64,000 nt of DNA from an uncultured Lachnospiraceae bacterium (GCA_949840805.1 CATKXR010000004.1:1-64000); one strand, 5' to 3'. Positions 1 through 6,504 are shown, numbered from the stretch's first letter. Numbers and translations are program-made. The notes: a model not told the origin generated them from the letters alone.

Positions 1-48
1 GCAGTAATGTGTGGAGCTGACTGCTACTAATAGGCCGAGGGCTTAACC
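1..48 (+). rRNA. 23S ribosomal RNA, 3' end only
   Basis: The first 48 bases match the conserved 3' terminus of bacterial 23S rRNA (GAGCTGACTG, then ACTAATAGGCCGAGG and GCTTAACC). The rest of the gene lies outside the window. No 5S gene is recognisable in the 87 bases before the first tRNA, so in this operon 5S lies elsewhere or is missing. Confidence 0.93.
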
Positions 49-135
49 TGAGAAGGTCGGAGGGAAGCAGCTGTATGGCTGCTGGAGGTTCGGGTGGTTT
101 CAATATGTGGTTTTGAGGGTATATGTTACCTTTAA

Positions 136-208
136 TCCTCGATAGCTCAGTCGGTAGAGCACGCGGCTGTTAACCGCGCTGTCGTAGGTTCAAGTCCTAC
201 TCGGGGAG
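136..208 (+). tRNA. tRNA-Asn (GTT)
   Basis: A full cloverleaf is visible: acceptor TCCTCGA pairs with TCGGGGA (one wobble), the D arm is GCTC/GAGC, the anticodon stem GCGGC encloses loop TGTTAAC with anticodon GTT, and the T arm is GTAGG/CCTAC. The 3' CCA is not encoded. It is the first tRNA after 23S. Confidence 0.95.
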
Positions 209-249
209 TTTTTCGCATATATTATATAAGTATGTTTGTATGCGGCCCC

Positions 250-321
250 GGCCCCATGGTCAAGCGGTTAAGACATCGCCCTTTCACGGCGGTAACACGA
301 GTTCGAATCTCGTTGGGGTCA
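250..321 (+). tRNA. tRNA-Glu (TTC)
   Basis: Acceptor GGCCCCA pairs with TGGGGTC. The anticodon loop CTTTCAC gives anticodon TTC and the T arm is ACGAG/CTCGT. The discriminator is A321. It lies between tRNA-Asn and tRNA-Cys in the tRNA tail of the rRNA operon. Confidence 0.95.
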
Positions 322-335
322 CTTAAAATATATAT

Positions 336-406
336 GGCGACATAGCCAAGCGGTAAGGCGTGGGTCTGCAACACCCTGATCACCAGTTCAAATCTGGTTG
401 TCGCCT
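336..406 (+). tRNA. tRNA-Cys (GCA), integration target
   Basis: Acceptor GGCGACA pairs with TGTCGCC, the anticodon is GCA in loop TCTGCAA, and the discriminator is U73 as expected for Cys. From the anticodon stem to the end it is identical to the repeat at 6354-6401. Insertion of the mobile element therefore left a complete, functional tRNA on the left side and only a 3' half on the right. Confidence 0.95.
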
Positions 407-408
407 CT
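361..408 (+). repeat. attL, 48-bp direct repeat in tRNA-Cys
   Basis: Bases 361-408 are identical to 6354-6401; identity stops at T360/G360-type flank differences on the left and at 409 versus 6402 on the right. The repeat starts in the anticodon stem and runs two bases past the tRNA. Tyrosine recombinases commonly cross over in the anticodon-loop region of tRNA genes, which fits the integrase 130 bp downstream. Confidence 0.93.
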
Positions 409-417
409 TTAGAAAAC

Positions 418-459
418 AGAGCGGAAAGCGTTGATTTTACAAGGCTTCCGCTCTTTTTC
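418..459 (+). terminator. Intrinsic terminator after tRNA-Cys (element-supplied)
   Basis: AGAGCGGAA (418-426) pairs perfectly with TTCCGCTCT (446-454), followed by a T-run. It lies inside the element just past attL and would stop rRNA/tRNA read-through into the integrase. The original chromosomal terminator is now at 6404, beyond attR. Confidence 0.8.
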
Positions 460-515
460 TGTGGGAAAAACCCATTTTCATTTTTTCCTAAATATGCTAA
501 AATTTAAAATACAAG

Positions 516-536
516 TGTGGGAAAAGTGAGGGAAAA
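516..536 (+). promoter_or_regulatory. Left arm-type repeat overlapping the integrase RBS
   Basis: TGTGGGAAAAGTGAGGGAAAA recurs almost exactly at 6275-6297 near attR, and a shorter TGTGGGAAAAA copy (460-470) has a counterpart at 6246. Paired short repeats near both ends of an element are typical integrase arm-binding sites. The GAGGG inside it is also the integrase Shine-Dalgarno, so binding could repress int translation or transcription (inference). Confidence 0.55.
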
Positions 537-539
537 TTT

Positions 540-1727
540 ATGAAGTACACGCCGATCACAATCAACAAAAAGACAAAGACACACAAGGACAAGAACGGTA
601 AGGAAAAGAAATATGTCTATTATGAGGCCGTATGTACCGTTCAGTTGGCAAAAAAATCCTACAGAGAAACGGGTAATGGTAAGACCAGGCAGGCCGCCAA
701 GGATGCACTGTTAAAGAAGCTGGATGCAGAGGAAAAGAAAAACCTGACCAGTGTTCCGGTCAAATCGGAAACCTTGAGTGATGCAATCGATCATTTCCTG
801 AAATACAAATTGTCAGAGGGCTGGGCAGAATCCACTTATAGCAGGTATCAGAGGACAAGGGTTAATCAGATTGAAACCTATAATATAGGAATGAAGCATC
901 CATTGGAGGTCACTCATAATGACATTTTGGAATACCTGGAACAATTAAGGTCGTATAAATATAGTAAAAGCACTTTGGATAAGGCCTACTCACTCCTGCA
1001 ATTATACTTTAATTATGTTTATCAAGACAACCGGATGCAAAATCCGTGCTATGGTATCAAGATTGGATATGCACCAAAGCTGGAAGAAGACCAGGTGCTA
1101 ACATCTGAAGAAGTAGCGCGAGTGTTTAAAGTCTGTGACGAGTTAGGAGGCGATGCTGATATCATCAAATTTGCTTTTATGACCTATGAGCGGCCGGGAG
1201 AGGTATCCACATTGAGGTTTTCGGATTGGAGCCGCCAGACCAGAACCATTAAGATTAACCGGACATATACAGAAAATGCCGAGGGTAAAAAGGTAGTCAG
1301 TGCAGAGGGCAGGACGAAAACAAAGACATCCACAAGATCGATTAAATTATCAGAAATGGCAAATGATTTGCTTGTTAAGAGGTATAACCAGAGATGGCAG
1401 AGCCTTGGTAAAAGACCGGGATCGTCTTACATCTGGACACAAAAGAAAGACCCAGGCAAGCCGATAGATTATAACACGCTCCGGCGGCTGTTTAAGAAGA
1501 TACTCAAATTGGCAGAGGTAGACAAAGATATAACGCTTCATGGTTTACGCCATTCAGGGATAACATTTTATGGGAAAGACAGAGATCAATTTCTGACCAT
1601 ATCCAAAAATGCCGGTCACTCAAGGCCGAGTATAACCGAGGATATTTATTCTCATGTGTTGGATGAACATAAGGACGCCGCTGTAAAGTCTGCTGATAAT
1701 TTGAATAAGATATTCCGTACACAATAG
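540..1727 (+). CDS. Tyrosine-type site-specific integrase
   Basis: This 395-aa protein belongs to the phage integrase (tyrosine recombinase) family and would catalyse integration and excision at tRNA-Cys. An N-terminal arm-binding region (about 1-70) with a Tn916-Int-like basic start is followed by a SAM-like core-binding domain (about 75-170) and the catalytic domain. The catalytic residues are visible: R218 (ERPGEV), K near 262, H334-x-x-R337 (HGLRH), H360 and nucleophile Y370. The ATG at 540 has GAGGG eight bases upstream. It is transcribed away from attL and ends in a terminator at 1736. Confidence 0.95.
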   Translation: MKYTPITINKKTKTHKDKNGKEKKYVYYEAVCTVQLAKKSYRETGNGKTRQAAKDALLKKLDAEEKKNLTSVPVKSETLSDAIDHFLKYKLSEGWAESTYSRYQRTRVNQIETYNIGMKHPLEVTHNDILEYLEQLRSYKYSKSTLDKAYSLLQLYFNYVYQDNRMQNPCYGIKIGYAPKLEEDQVLTSEEVARVFKVCDELGGDADIIKFAFMTYERPGEVSTLRFSDWSRQTRTIKINRTYTENAEGKKVVSAEGRTKTKTSTRSIKLSEMANDLLVKRYNQRWQSLGKRPGSSYIWTQKKDPGKPIDYNTLRRLFKKILKLAEVDKDITLHGLRHSGITFYGKDRDQFLTISKNAGHSRPSITEDIYSHVLDEHKDAAVKSADNLNKIFRTQ

Positions 1728-1735
1728 AGATTTAG

Positions 1736-1762
1736 GAGAGGGAGAGATACCCTCTCTTTTTT
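1736..1762 (+). terminator. Intrinsic terminator of the integrase gene
   Basis: GAGAGGG (1736-1742) pairs with CCCTCTC (1750-1756), followed by six T residues. It starts nine bases past the integrase stop codon. Confidence 0.85.
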
Positions 1763-1969
1763 CGTTGACTATATTATATAGTAGAAAGAAGCCAGTTTTG
1801 TTGGATGCGGAGCCGGGAGGAGCATCGCCGTGGTGCCTCCGGCTCTCGTAGGTTGCAAGTAGTCCATGGCCGTTTTGTGCTTCCCCAAAGGGAAGCATAA
1901 AGCGGTGATGGACGGGCGGGAAGGATTGCCAGCGCAGGCTATATTGTAGAAGTTTGGAAGCCTCGCAGA

Positions 1970-2087
1970 GCCAGTTAAGCCATTTGCGTAGAAAATGGTA
2001 TAACTGGCTATACCATTTGCCCTGAAATGCTGTGGACTTCTTACATGATATATTTGGCTGGGAAAATTAATGGATGGAGGTAGTGTG
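1970..2087 (+). other. Candidate oriT: overlapping inverted repeats upstream of mob
   Basis: The 362-bp gap between int and mob holds no gene. Arm A (1970-1985) can pair with arm B (1993-2008) as an 8+6-bp stem with a 2-nt internal mismatch, and part of B (1993-2002) can instead pair perfectly with arm C (2009-2018). TAGTGTG at 2081-2087, just before the mob start, resembles the nick region of pMV158-family oriT sites, which lie directly upstream of Mob_Pre genes. Two further hairpins occur at about 1808-1846 and 1879-1897. The oriT assignment is by position and resemblance only. Confidence 0.45.
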
Positions 2088-2089
2088 GT

Positions 2090-2848
2090 ATGCACGTTGA
2101 GAAATTTCAGAAAAGCGCGGTCGGTCATATGCTCCGGCATTATAGCAGAAGTTCCACGAATTATAGCAATGAAGATATAGACCCTATGCGGTCAGGCTTA
2201 AACTATAATCTTGCGCCTGAACGAGAACAGTCTAGCATCTGTTATTATAAAGAGCGGCTTTCGCAAGTCAAATGCCAGAATAGGGCAGATGTAAAGACTT
2301 TATGCGATTGGGTTATTACTTTGCCTAAACGTGATTTTACAGAAGACCAAGAAAAGTGTTTCTTTCAGTCAGCTTATGCTTTTATGAAAGAACGTTACGG
2401 CGAAAAGAATGTGATATCGGCATGGGTACATAAGGATGAATCCGGACAACCGCATATGCATTTTTCATTTATTCCTATATGCTTGGATAAAAAGAAAAAT
2501 ATCGAAAAGGTATCGGCCAAAGAGGTGCTTACCCGTAATGAGTTGAGGTGTATTCATCAGGAAATGTCAAACCACATGGAGAAAACTTTTGGATATGATA
2601 TTGGTATTTTGAATGGAGCGACCGCAGGAGGCAATAAAACAATTATGGAATTAAAGACAAAAGGCTTGGAGCAGGATATTAAGGTTTTAGAGAAAGTTAA
2701 GCGGCAATCCCTTATAGATATGGCCCAGACAATCAAAAAAGCGCCAAATGTCCTATCAGATATTTCAAAAGCCGTTAAGATTGCTTTGGGAAAAGAACAG
2801 TCACCACCAGAACATAAACATAACCGGGCGCATGAGCGGAGCCGGTAA
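2090..2848 (+). CDS. mob: Mob_Pre family relaxase
   Basis: This 252-aa protein belongs to the Mob/Pre (MOBV) relaxases, which nick oriT and pilot plasmid DNA through a helper conjugation pore. The family metal-binding signature is clear: H114-K-D116-E117 followed by P121-H122-M-H124, and the N-terminal H/R-rich motif (LRHYSR) is present. It is shorter than MobM of pMV158 (about 490 aa) and keeps the catalytic domain but little of the C-terminal membrane-association region. GGAGG lies nine bases before the ATG. The next gene starts ten bases after the stop. Confidence 0.88.
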   Translation: MHVEKFQKSAVGHMLRHYSRSSTNYSNEDIDPMRSGLNYNLAPEREQSSICYYKERLSQVKCQNRADVKTLCDWVITLPKRDFTEDQEKCFFQSAYAFMKERYGEKNVISAWVHKDESGQPHMHFSFIPICLDKKKNIEKVSAKEVLTRNELRCIHQEMSNHMEKTFGYDIGILNGATAGGNKTIMELKTKGLEQDIKVLEKVKRQSLIDMAQTIKKAPNVLSDISKAVKIALGKEQSPPEHKHNRAHERSR

Positions 2849-2857
2849 GGAGGTATA

Positions 2858-3283
2858 ATGAGAGAAAAACAGATAACAATTACACAAGCAGAATTGAATG
2901 AACTTGTCGAAAAGGAATTTCAGAAGAAGAGGCGTATACTATTTGATTTGTGCGCGGAGGGCTATAGCCTGGATCTTGATTATAAGGAAAAAAACATCTT
3001 CGGGAAAAGATTTATTATATTTGATGGGAAAAGCTGGGATAGACTATGGAAACGCTTTACAAAGGTTTCTGAGGATTTGATGGATGCAAGGGAGATATTG
3101 GAGATTACAGAGCCATTTTATAAAAAGTATCGTACTTTCTATGAGCAGGATATAAAGCCAGAATATCCTTTTGCTTCCTTTGATGAATATATAAAAATGG
3201 TTGATGCAGAATATACATCTGAGGAATTTGAACGGGTTCGGGAAGAATTTGAAGAATATTTTGCAGAGGATGAAGAGAGGTAA
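2858..3283 (+). CDS. Hypothetical protein of the mobile element
   Basis: This 141-aa protein is not recognised. It is acidic and charged, with no signal peptide or membrane segment. The first 25 residues resemble a helical KQITITQAELNEL segment, and the C terminus is rich in Glu (REEFEEYFAEDEER). AAGGAGG sits just before the ATG and the gap to mob is nine bases, so it is almost certainly co-transcribed with the relaxase. An accessory role in mobilization is a guess from position only. Confidence 0.75.
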   Translation: MREKQITITQAELNELVEKEFQKKRRILFDLCAEGYSLDLDYKEKNIFGKRFIIFDGKSWDRLWKRFTKVSEDLMDAREILEITEPFYKKYRTFYEQDIKPEYPFASFDEYIKMVDAEYTSEEFERVREEFEEYFAEDEER

Positions 3284-3309
3284 CGCCGAGGTGCATTTGC
3301 ACCCCGGCG
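3284..3309 (+). terminator. Stem-loop after the mob operon
   Basis: CGCCG-A-GGTGC (3284-3294) pairs with GCACC-C-CGGCG (3299-3309) around an ATTT loop with one mismatch. It follows the stop of the preceding gene directly and sits between convergent genes. There is no T-run, so it may act as an mRNA-stabilising hairpin or Rho-independent site of low efficiency. Confidence 0.45.
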
Positions 3310-3339
3310 AGGTTGTATAGAGCATGAAAAGATAGGATT

Positions 3340-4191
3340 CTACTGAAAATATACATTGTCTGGTGTTGGAGCATTAAGATTAAGCACATTATTCTGTCCA
3401 AAGTACGCAACTCCATTAACCTGAATATAGTAAACAGCATGATTACCAGTCCCAGAAATAGCTGCTTTTAATCCCAATGCATTTGCAAGGGAAATAGCAG
3501 TCATAGCATATTCTCCACAAACACCTCTTTTGTTAATTAAAACTGAATAATATGCATTTCTATTTGATGTATTTTCAAGCACATACTGTCCCTGTCCAAG
3601 TACTTTTTGAATTTCTCTTGCTCTTTCCATTTCAGTCATATTTTCAAAATCCATACCATTCAGCCAATTACAGAACCACTGATAAAGAGCCTGAGTGTTA
3701 TGGACATTTTTATCATAATCTTCTTGGGATATATACATCTGATCTCCCGTATTTGGATTTATAGAATATCCTGCCGGCGGAATGAAATATTTATCCATTT
3801 GTCCAGTTAATAAAGCTTGTATATTGTCATTACAAATGCTAATGCTATTAGCACCAATCAACCCAGTATTTGTAATTCTCAGATTCCACTCGTCAATCTT
3901 CCCTGCCAACGGATGCGCCGGGTCATAATTGGCGCTATGGTTCACATTGTTGCTAATAGCTACATTCTGTGTTTGAATAACGCCATTCACAATCCACGCG
4001 CCTGCTTCGTTTACCTGATACCCGTCCGGCGTGGTGGTATTCGTTAAGGGAGATCCATTTTCCATATAGTAACATTCCGAGATACCGTCACTATTAGAAT
4101 CCAGCCATTGCCATTCTCCGGCAAAGGAAGTTCCGGCCATTGCTAAAGATAATGCGGCGGCCAGTGTGATTTTGATGAATTTCTTTTTCAT
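3340..4191 (-). CDS. Secreted transglutaminase-like protein with one cell-wall-binding-like repeat
   Basis: The 283-aa precursor has a signal peptide (about 1-24, ending TSFA). After it comes one choline-binding-like repeat (about 25-75: aromatic, DGISECYYM, then PDGYQVNEAGAW), as used by Lachnospiraceae to stay at the cell wall. The C-terminal half resembles the transglutaminase/protease superfamily: C225 in RGVCGEYA and H251 in GNHAVYY; the usual third Asp is not evident. AAGGAGG nine bases before ATG 4191 decides this start over the longer frame. It is the only cargo-like gene and runs opposite to the rest of the element. Its substrate is unknown. Confidence 0.75.
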   Translation of the reverse strand: MKKKFIKITLAAALSLAMAGTSFAGEWQWLDSNSDGISECYYMENGSPLTNTTTPDGYQVNEAGAWIVNGVIQTQNVAISNNVNHSANYDPAHPLAGKIDEWNLRITNTGLIGANSISICNDNIQALLTGQMDKYFIPPAGYSINPNTGDQMYISQEDYDKNVHNTQALYQWFCNWLNGMDFENMTEMERAREIQKVLGQGQYVLENTSNRNAYYSVLINKRGVCGEYAMTAISLANALGLKAAISGTGNHAVYYIQVNGVAYFGQNNVLNLNAPTPDNVYFQ

Positions 4192-4209
4192 TATAAATGC
4201 CTCCTTTTT

Positions 4210-4286
4210 GTCCATATGGACTTGTTCTGGTTCCATTGTATCATAAAGTCCCGATAAAATAAATATAAAAGGACTGATTTTAGTCC
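4210..4286. promoter_or_regulatory. Palindromes between divergent cargo and Xre genes
   Basis: A perfect 12-bp palindrome GTCCATATGGAC (4210-4221) and an inverted repeat GGACT-N6-AGTCC (4271-4286) lie in the 110-bp divergent promoter region. Both carry GGAC/GTCC half sites. They are plausible operators for the adjacent Xre-type protein; a minus-strand TACAAT -10-like box falls between them. Confidence 0.4.
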
Positions 4287-4301
4287 AATTCGAGAGGGAA
4301 C

Positions 4302-4538
4302 ATGGATACCATAAGAAATGATGATAGAATATGTATCGGTGCAAATATCCGTCAGATTAGGAAAGAACGGCATATCGGGCAGACGGAACTTGTTCGGATG
4401 GTTCAGTTGACGGGTGTAGACCTTACAAGAGAAACGCTGGTAAAGATTGAGCGAGGAAAACAGCATATCAAGGTGTCGCAACTAAAAGCGATCCGGGAGG
4501 CGCTAAAAACATCATATGAGGAACTGCTAAAGGAATGA
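4302..4538 (+). CDS. Xre/Cro-CI type helix-turn-helix regulator
   Basis: This 78-aa protein is a bare HTH_3 domain: an initial helix (ANIRQIRKERHIGQTELV), a recognition helix around LTRETLVKIERG, and the closing VSQLKAIREAL helix. The family binds DNA as a dimer and commonly controls mobile-element genes. It diverges from the transglutaminase-like gene and precedes the origin region, so it could regulate the cargo, the rep operon, or both. Its target is inferred from position. Confidence 0.85.
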   Translation: MDTIRNDDRICIGANIRQIRKERHIGQTELVRMVQLTGVDLTRETLVKIERGKQHIKVSQLKAIREALKTSYEELLKE

Positions 4539-4540
4539 AG

Positions 4541-4564
4541 GAAGCTGGGAACGGCTTCTTTTTT
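4541..4564 (+). terminator. Intrinsic terminator of the Xre gene
   Basis: GAAGCTG pairs with CGGCTTC around GGAA and is followed by six T residues, starting three bases after the stop codon. Confidence 0.8.
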
Positions 4565-4589
4565 CATGTGTTGGTATCAAGGTGAGGTA

Positions 4590-4844
4590 ACAGAAGTCTA
4601 GGGATAACCCTAGACTTCTGTGTTGTGTGTCTAAACTGCCGAAAAGTGAGGATTTATGCAGGTTTGCGGCCTCTATTTCAGGCACATAGGGACTGTGCCA
4701 GGGACGCTTGGTCTGTGCCAAAAAATGTTTACAAAATGTTCACAATTTTTCTGCCGCCATTTGCCGCCAATCACTACATATTATCTATGCAACAAATAAG
4801 CACTGATTCATGTAGTAAGTGCCGGGAATGAAATCCCCCGGCAC
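4590..4844 (+). other. Candidate replication origin of the element
   Basis: This non-coding stretch before copG-rep is dense in repeats. A perfect 14-bp stem with an ATAA loop (4590-4621) has no T-run, so it is not a terminator. CTGTGCCA occurs twice 20 bp apart (4693, 4713). AAAATGTTTAC and AAAATGTTCAC are tandem 11-mers (4722-4743). ACTACAT/ATGTAGT form a wide inverted repeat (4773-4779, 4810-4816), and GTGCCGGG/CCCGGCAC make an 8-bp stem with a 10-nt loop (4819-4844). HUH Reps nick at stem-loops and often bind nearby iterons. The origin role is inference. Confidence 0.5.
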
Positions 4845-4866
4845 GTGTTAAACCAGGAGGTAACCA

Positions 4867-5025
4867 ATGAAACAATATAAGTATGACAGATATACATTAA
4901 GACTGTCAAAGGAAATGACAGCTTATGTAAAGGCGGAATCGGCACGAAGAGGCATTGCACCAACGGCATTTATCAAGGCCGTTCTGGGAGAGTATAAGGA
5001 GGCGGAAAGACTTGGCAGAAGATAA
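4867..5025 (+). CDS. Small CopG-like ribbon-helix-helix protein
   Basis: This 52-aa ORF starts at ATG 4867 with CAGGAGG seven to eight bases upstream. A short beta-strand motif (YTLRLSKEM) is followed by two helices around RRGIAPTAFIKAVL, the pattern of ribbon-helix-helix repressors such as CopG, which bind as dimers and limit plasmid copy number by repressing rep. Its 3' end contains the AAGGAGG of the downstream rep gene and overlaps it by 14 bases, so translation is likely coupled. The small size makes the family call moderate. Confidence 0.7.
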   Translation: MKQYKYDRYTLRLSKEMTAYVKAESARRGIAPTAFIKAVLGEYKEAERLGRR

Positions 5026-6208
5026 GAAGGGATTGAAATTAAAGAATGATACACGTTCCCGGTCATGGTTTATTGTGTGTCCAAACGTGGATAAAAATGG
5101 TGTCTGTGGCCTGACGGCAGAGGAAGTAGGCGAGTTATCCGAACAAGAATTATGTGAGTATGTGGTCTGCCAATGGGTTTCCAGCACCAGGCAGGCGGCT
5201 TGTCTGTATTGTGTCTCCAAAGAGGGAATGAAGCATTTACACATTGTCCTTTGCGGAAATAATCCTATTCGGTTCAGCAGGATAAAAAAATTTATTGGAG
5301 ATAAAGGGCATATCGCAATGACGAGAGGCAATAAAGAGCAGGTAGAGGCTTACATAAATAAGACGGGCAAGTTTGAGGAAAAAGGCGAGGTCATCCTGGC
5401 GAAAGCCCAGGAGGGCGAGCTAGTCGGGAGACAAGGCCGCAGAGTAGACATTGAATTGATTCGGGATGCTATCGACAATGGGATGTCATGGCAGGAAGTC
5501 CGGCGGCTGGATGATAATTTTTTTGACAGCCGGATGACAGCCATGATTAAGAATATGTATTTTGACAAACGAGCACAAGAAACACCATTCAAGAGAGATG
5601 TGGCCGTTCACTGGCTTTTCGGAGAAAGCGGGAGCGGCAAGACGGGAATCATTTTTGACCTAATTGCAAAGCATGGCGAGGGCAATGTATATCTTGTATC
5701 CGACTATCAAAATCCATTTGACAATTATGCAGGAGAGCCGATTATTATATTAGATGAATTTCGAGGACAGCTTCCTTATGCGACTGTATTGAGCATGTTG
5801 GAGGGTTATAAAAAAGAAGTCCACTGCCGTTATGCGAATGTGATGGGCTTGTGGACGGATGTGTATATCACTACAATTAAAACGCCGGAGCAGGTGTACG
5901 CCAAAATGATTGATAAAGAAGAAGACGATACAGACCCAATAGGGCAGTTGCTAGGGCGCATCAAATATTTCAGCTATTGCTATAGGGTCAACCGCCCGGA
6001 CGGAGCAAAAAAGGATAGGGACGGACACCCGGCGGATTTTTATCGCTTTACGATCACTGGCGAAAACTATCGGAATTTGCAAGACAGCTTTGCAAAGGGT
6101 ACGAAAATCCAGCAGATTCAGAAAGCCGCCCGTAGGGATTATCTGGATAATTATGCCAGACCGGATGATACGGTAGAATCCTTTCGGATAAAGCCTCTAA
6201 TCTTATAA
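5012..6208 (+). CDS. rep: CRESS-like replication initiator: HUH endonuclease plus SF3 helicase
   Basis: TTG 5012 is chosen because AAGGAGG (4996-5002) sits nine bases upstream inside the CopG-like gene; this gives 398 aa. The N-terminal nuclease domain shows WFIVCPNV (motif I, about 19-26), HUH motif H75-L-H77 and nucleophile motif Y114-I-N-K117. The C-terminal helicase has Walker A GESGSGKT (204-211), Walker B IIILDEF (244-250) and a motif-C-like VYITTIKTP. This order is that of CRESS-DNA virus Reps and of their bacterial plasmid relatives. It would nick the element's origin for rolling-circle replication. It ends at a strong terminator near attR. Confidence 0.85.
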   Translation: MAEDKKGLKLKNDTRSRSWFIVCPNVDKNGVCGLTAEEVGELSEQELCEYVVCQWVSSTRQAACLYCVSKEGMKHLHIVLCGNNPIRFSRIKKFIGDKGHIAMTRGNKEQVEAYINKTGKFEEKGEVILAKAQEGELVGRQGRRVDIELIRDAIDNGMSWQEVRRLDDNFFDSRMTAMIKNMYFDKRAQETPFKRDVAVHWLFGESGSGKTGIIFDLIAKHGEGNVYLVSDYQNPFDNYAGEPIIILDEFRGQLPYATVLSMLEGYKKEVHCRYANVMGLWTDVYITTIKTPEQVYAKMIDKEEDDTDPIGQLLGRIKYFSYCYRVNRPDGAKKDRDGHPADFYRFTITGENYRNLQDSFAKGTKIQQIQKAARRDYLDNYARPDDTVESFRIKPLIL

Positions 6209-6213
6209 TGTAA

Positions 6214-6239
6214 GAAAAAAGCCGGGAACGGCTTTTTTT
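6214..6239 (+). terminator. Intrinsic terminator of rep
   Basis: AAAAAGCCG pairs with CGGCTTTTT around GGAA, followed by further T residues. It directly follows the rep stop. Confidence 0.88.
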
Positions 6240-6245
6240 GTTGCA

Positions 6246-6297
6246 TGTGGGAAATATTTGTGATAGAATAAAACTGTGGGAAAAAGTGAGGGAAAAA
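6246..6297 (+). promoter_or_regulatory. Right arm-type integrase repeats
   Basis: TGTGGGAAATA at 6246 and the longer TGTGGGAAAAAGTGAGGG at 6275 mirror the left-end copies at 460 and 516 in the same orientation and order. The longer copy differs from the left one by a single inserted A. This supports a role as integrase arm sites rather than coincidence. Confidence 0.55.
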
Positions 6298-6353
6298 TAT
6301 TTCACAGATACATAAAAGTATTGTAAAATCAATAAAAATAACGCTTTTAAAAT

Positions 6354-6401
6354 TGGGTCTGCAACACCCTGATCACCAGTTCAAATCTGGTTGTCGCCTC
6401 T
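6354..6401 (+). repeat. attR, 48-bp direct repeat (tRNA-Cys 3' half)
   Basis: Identical over 48 bp to 361-408. It is only the 3' portion of tRNA-Cys, without acceptor 5' strand or D arm, so it is not a second tRNA gene. It marks the right junction; chromosomal sequence resumes after it. Confidence 0.93.
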
Positions 6402-6403
6402 CT

Positions 6404-6432
6404 AAAACCCTTGATTTTTCAAGGGTTTTTTA
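6404..6432 (+). terminator. Original chromosomal terminator of the tRNA operon
   Basis: AAAACCCTTGA (6404-6414) pairs with TCAAGGGTTTT (6419-6429) and continues into T residues. It lies three bases past attR, where the tRNA-Cys transcript would have ended before the element inserted. Confidence 0.85.
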
Positions 6433-6475
6433 ATTTGTATCCAGACTGGCAGAGAAAATCCCGGATGTCATCTGG

Positions 6476-6504
6476 TAGACGAAATTTTTTTCTTGTGATA
6501 TAAT
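6476..6504 (+). promoter_or_regulatory. Promoter of gdpP-rplI-dnaB
   Basis: A perfect TATAAT (6499-6504) with the extended TG at 6496-6497 is preceded 17 bases upstream by TAGACG (6476-6481), a fair -35. The gdpP ATG follows 26 bases later. Confidence 0.6.

Larger units (their letters stand above)
361..6401 (+). mobile_element. 5,993-bp integrative mobilizable element in tRNA-Cys
   Basis: The element is bounded by the 48-bp att repeats; one att copy plus cargo is 5,993 bp. It contains a tyrosine integrase, Mob_Pre relaxase, hypothetical protein, secreted transglutaminase-like protein, Xre regulator, candidate replication origin, CopG-like protein and CRESS-like Rep. There are no type IV secretion genes, so it could be mobilised only by a helper. 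The Rep and CopG genes suggest it descends from, or cycles as, a small replicating plasmid. No obvious excisionase is seen; the Xre protein is a possible stand-in. Confidence 0.92.

Noticed and set aside
48-135. 5S rRNA gene between 23S and tRNA-Asn
   Set aside because: The 87-base gap is too short and has no 5S-like sequence.
4955-5011. Upstream ATG of rep giving 417 aa
   Set aside because: The extra residues overlap the CopG-like gene out of frame and have no RBS, whereas TTG 5012 has AAGGAGG at nine bases.
6354-6401. A second tRNA-Cys gene
   Set aside because: Only the anticodon-to-3' half is present; the acceptor 5' strand and D arm are missing. It is attR.
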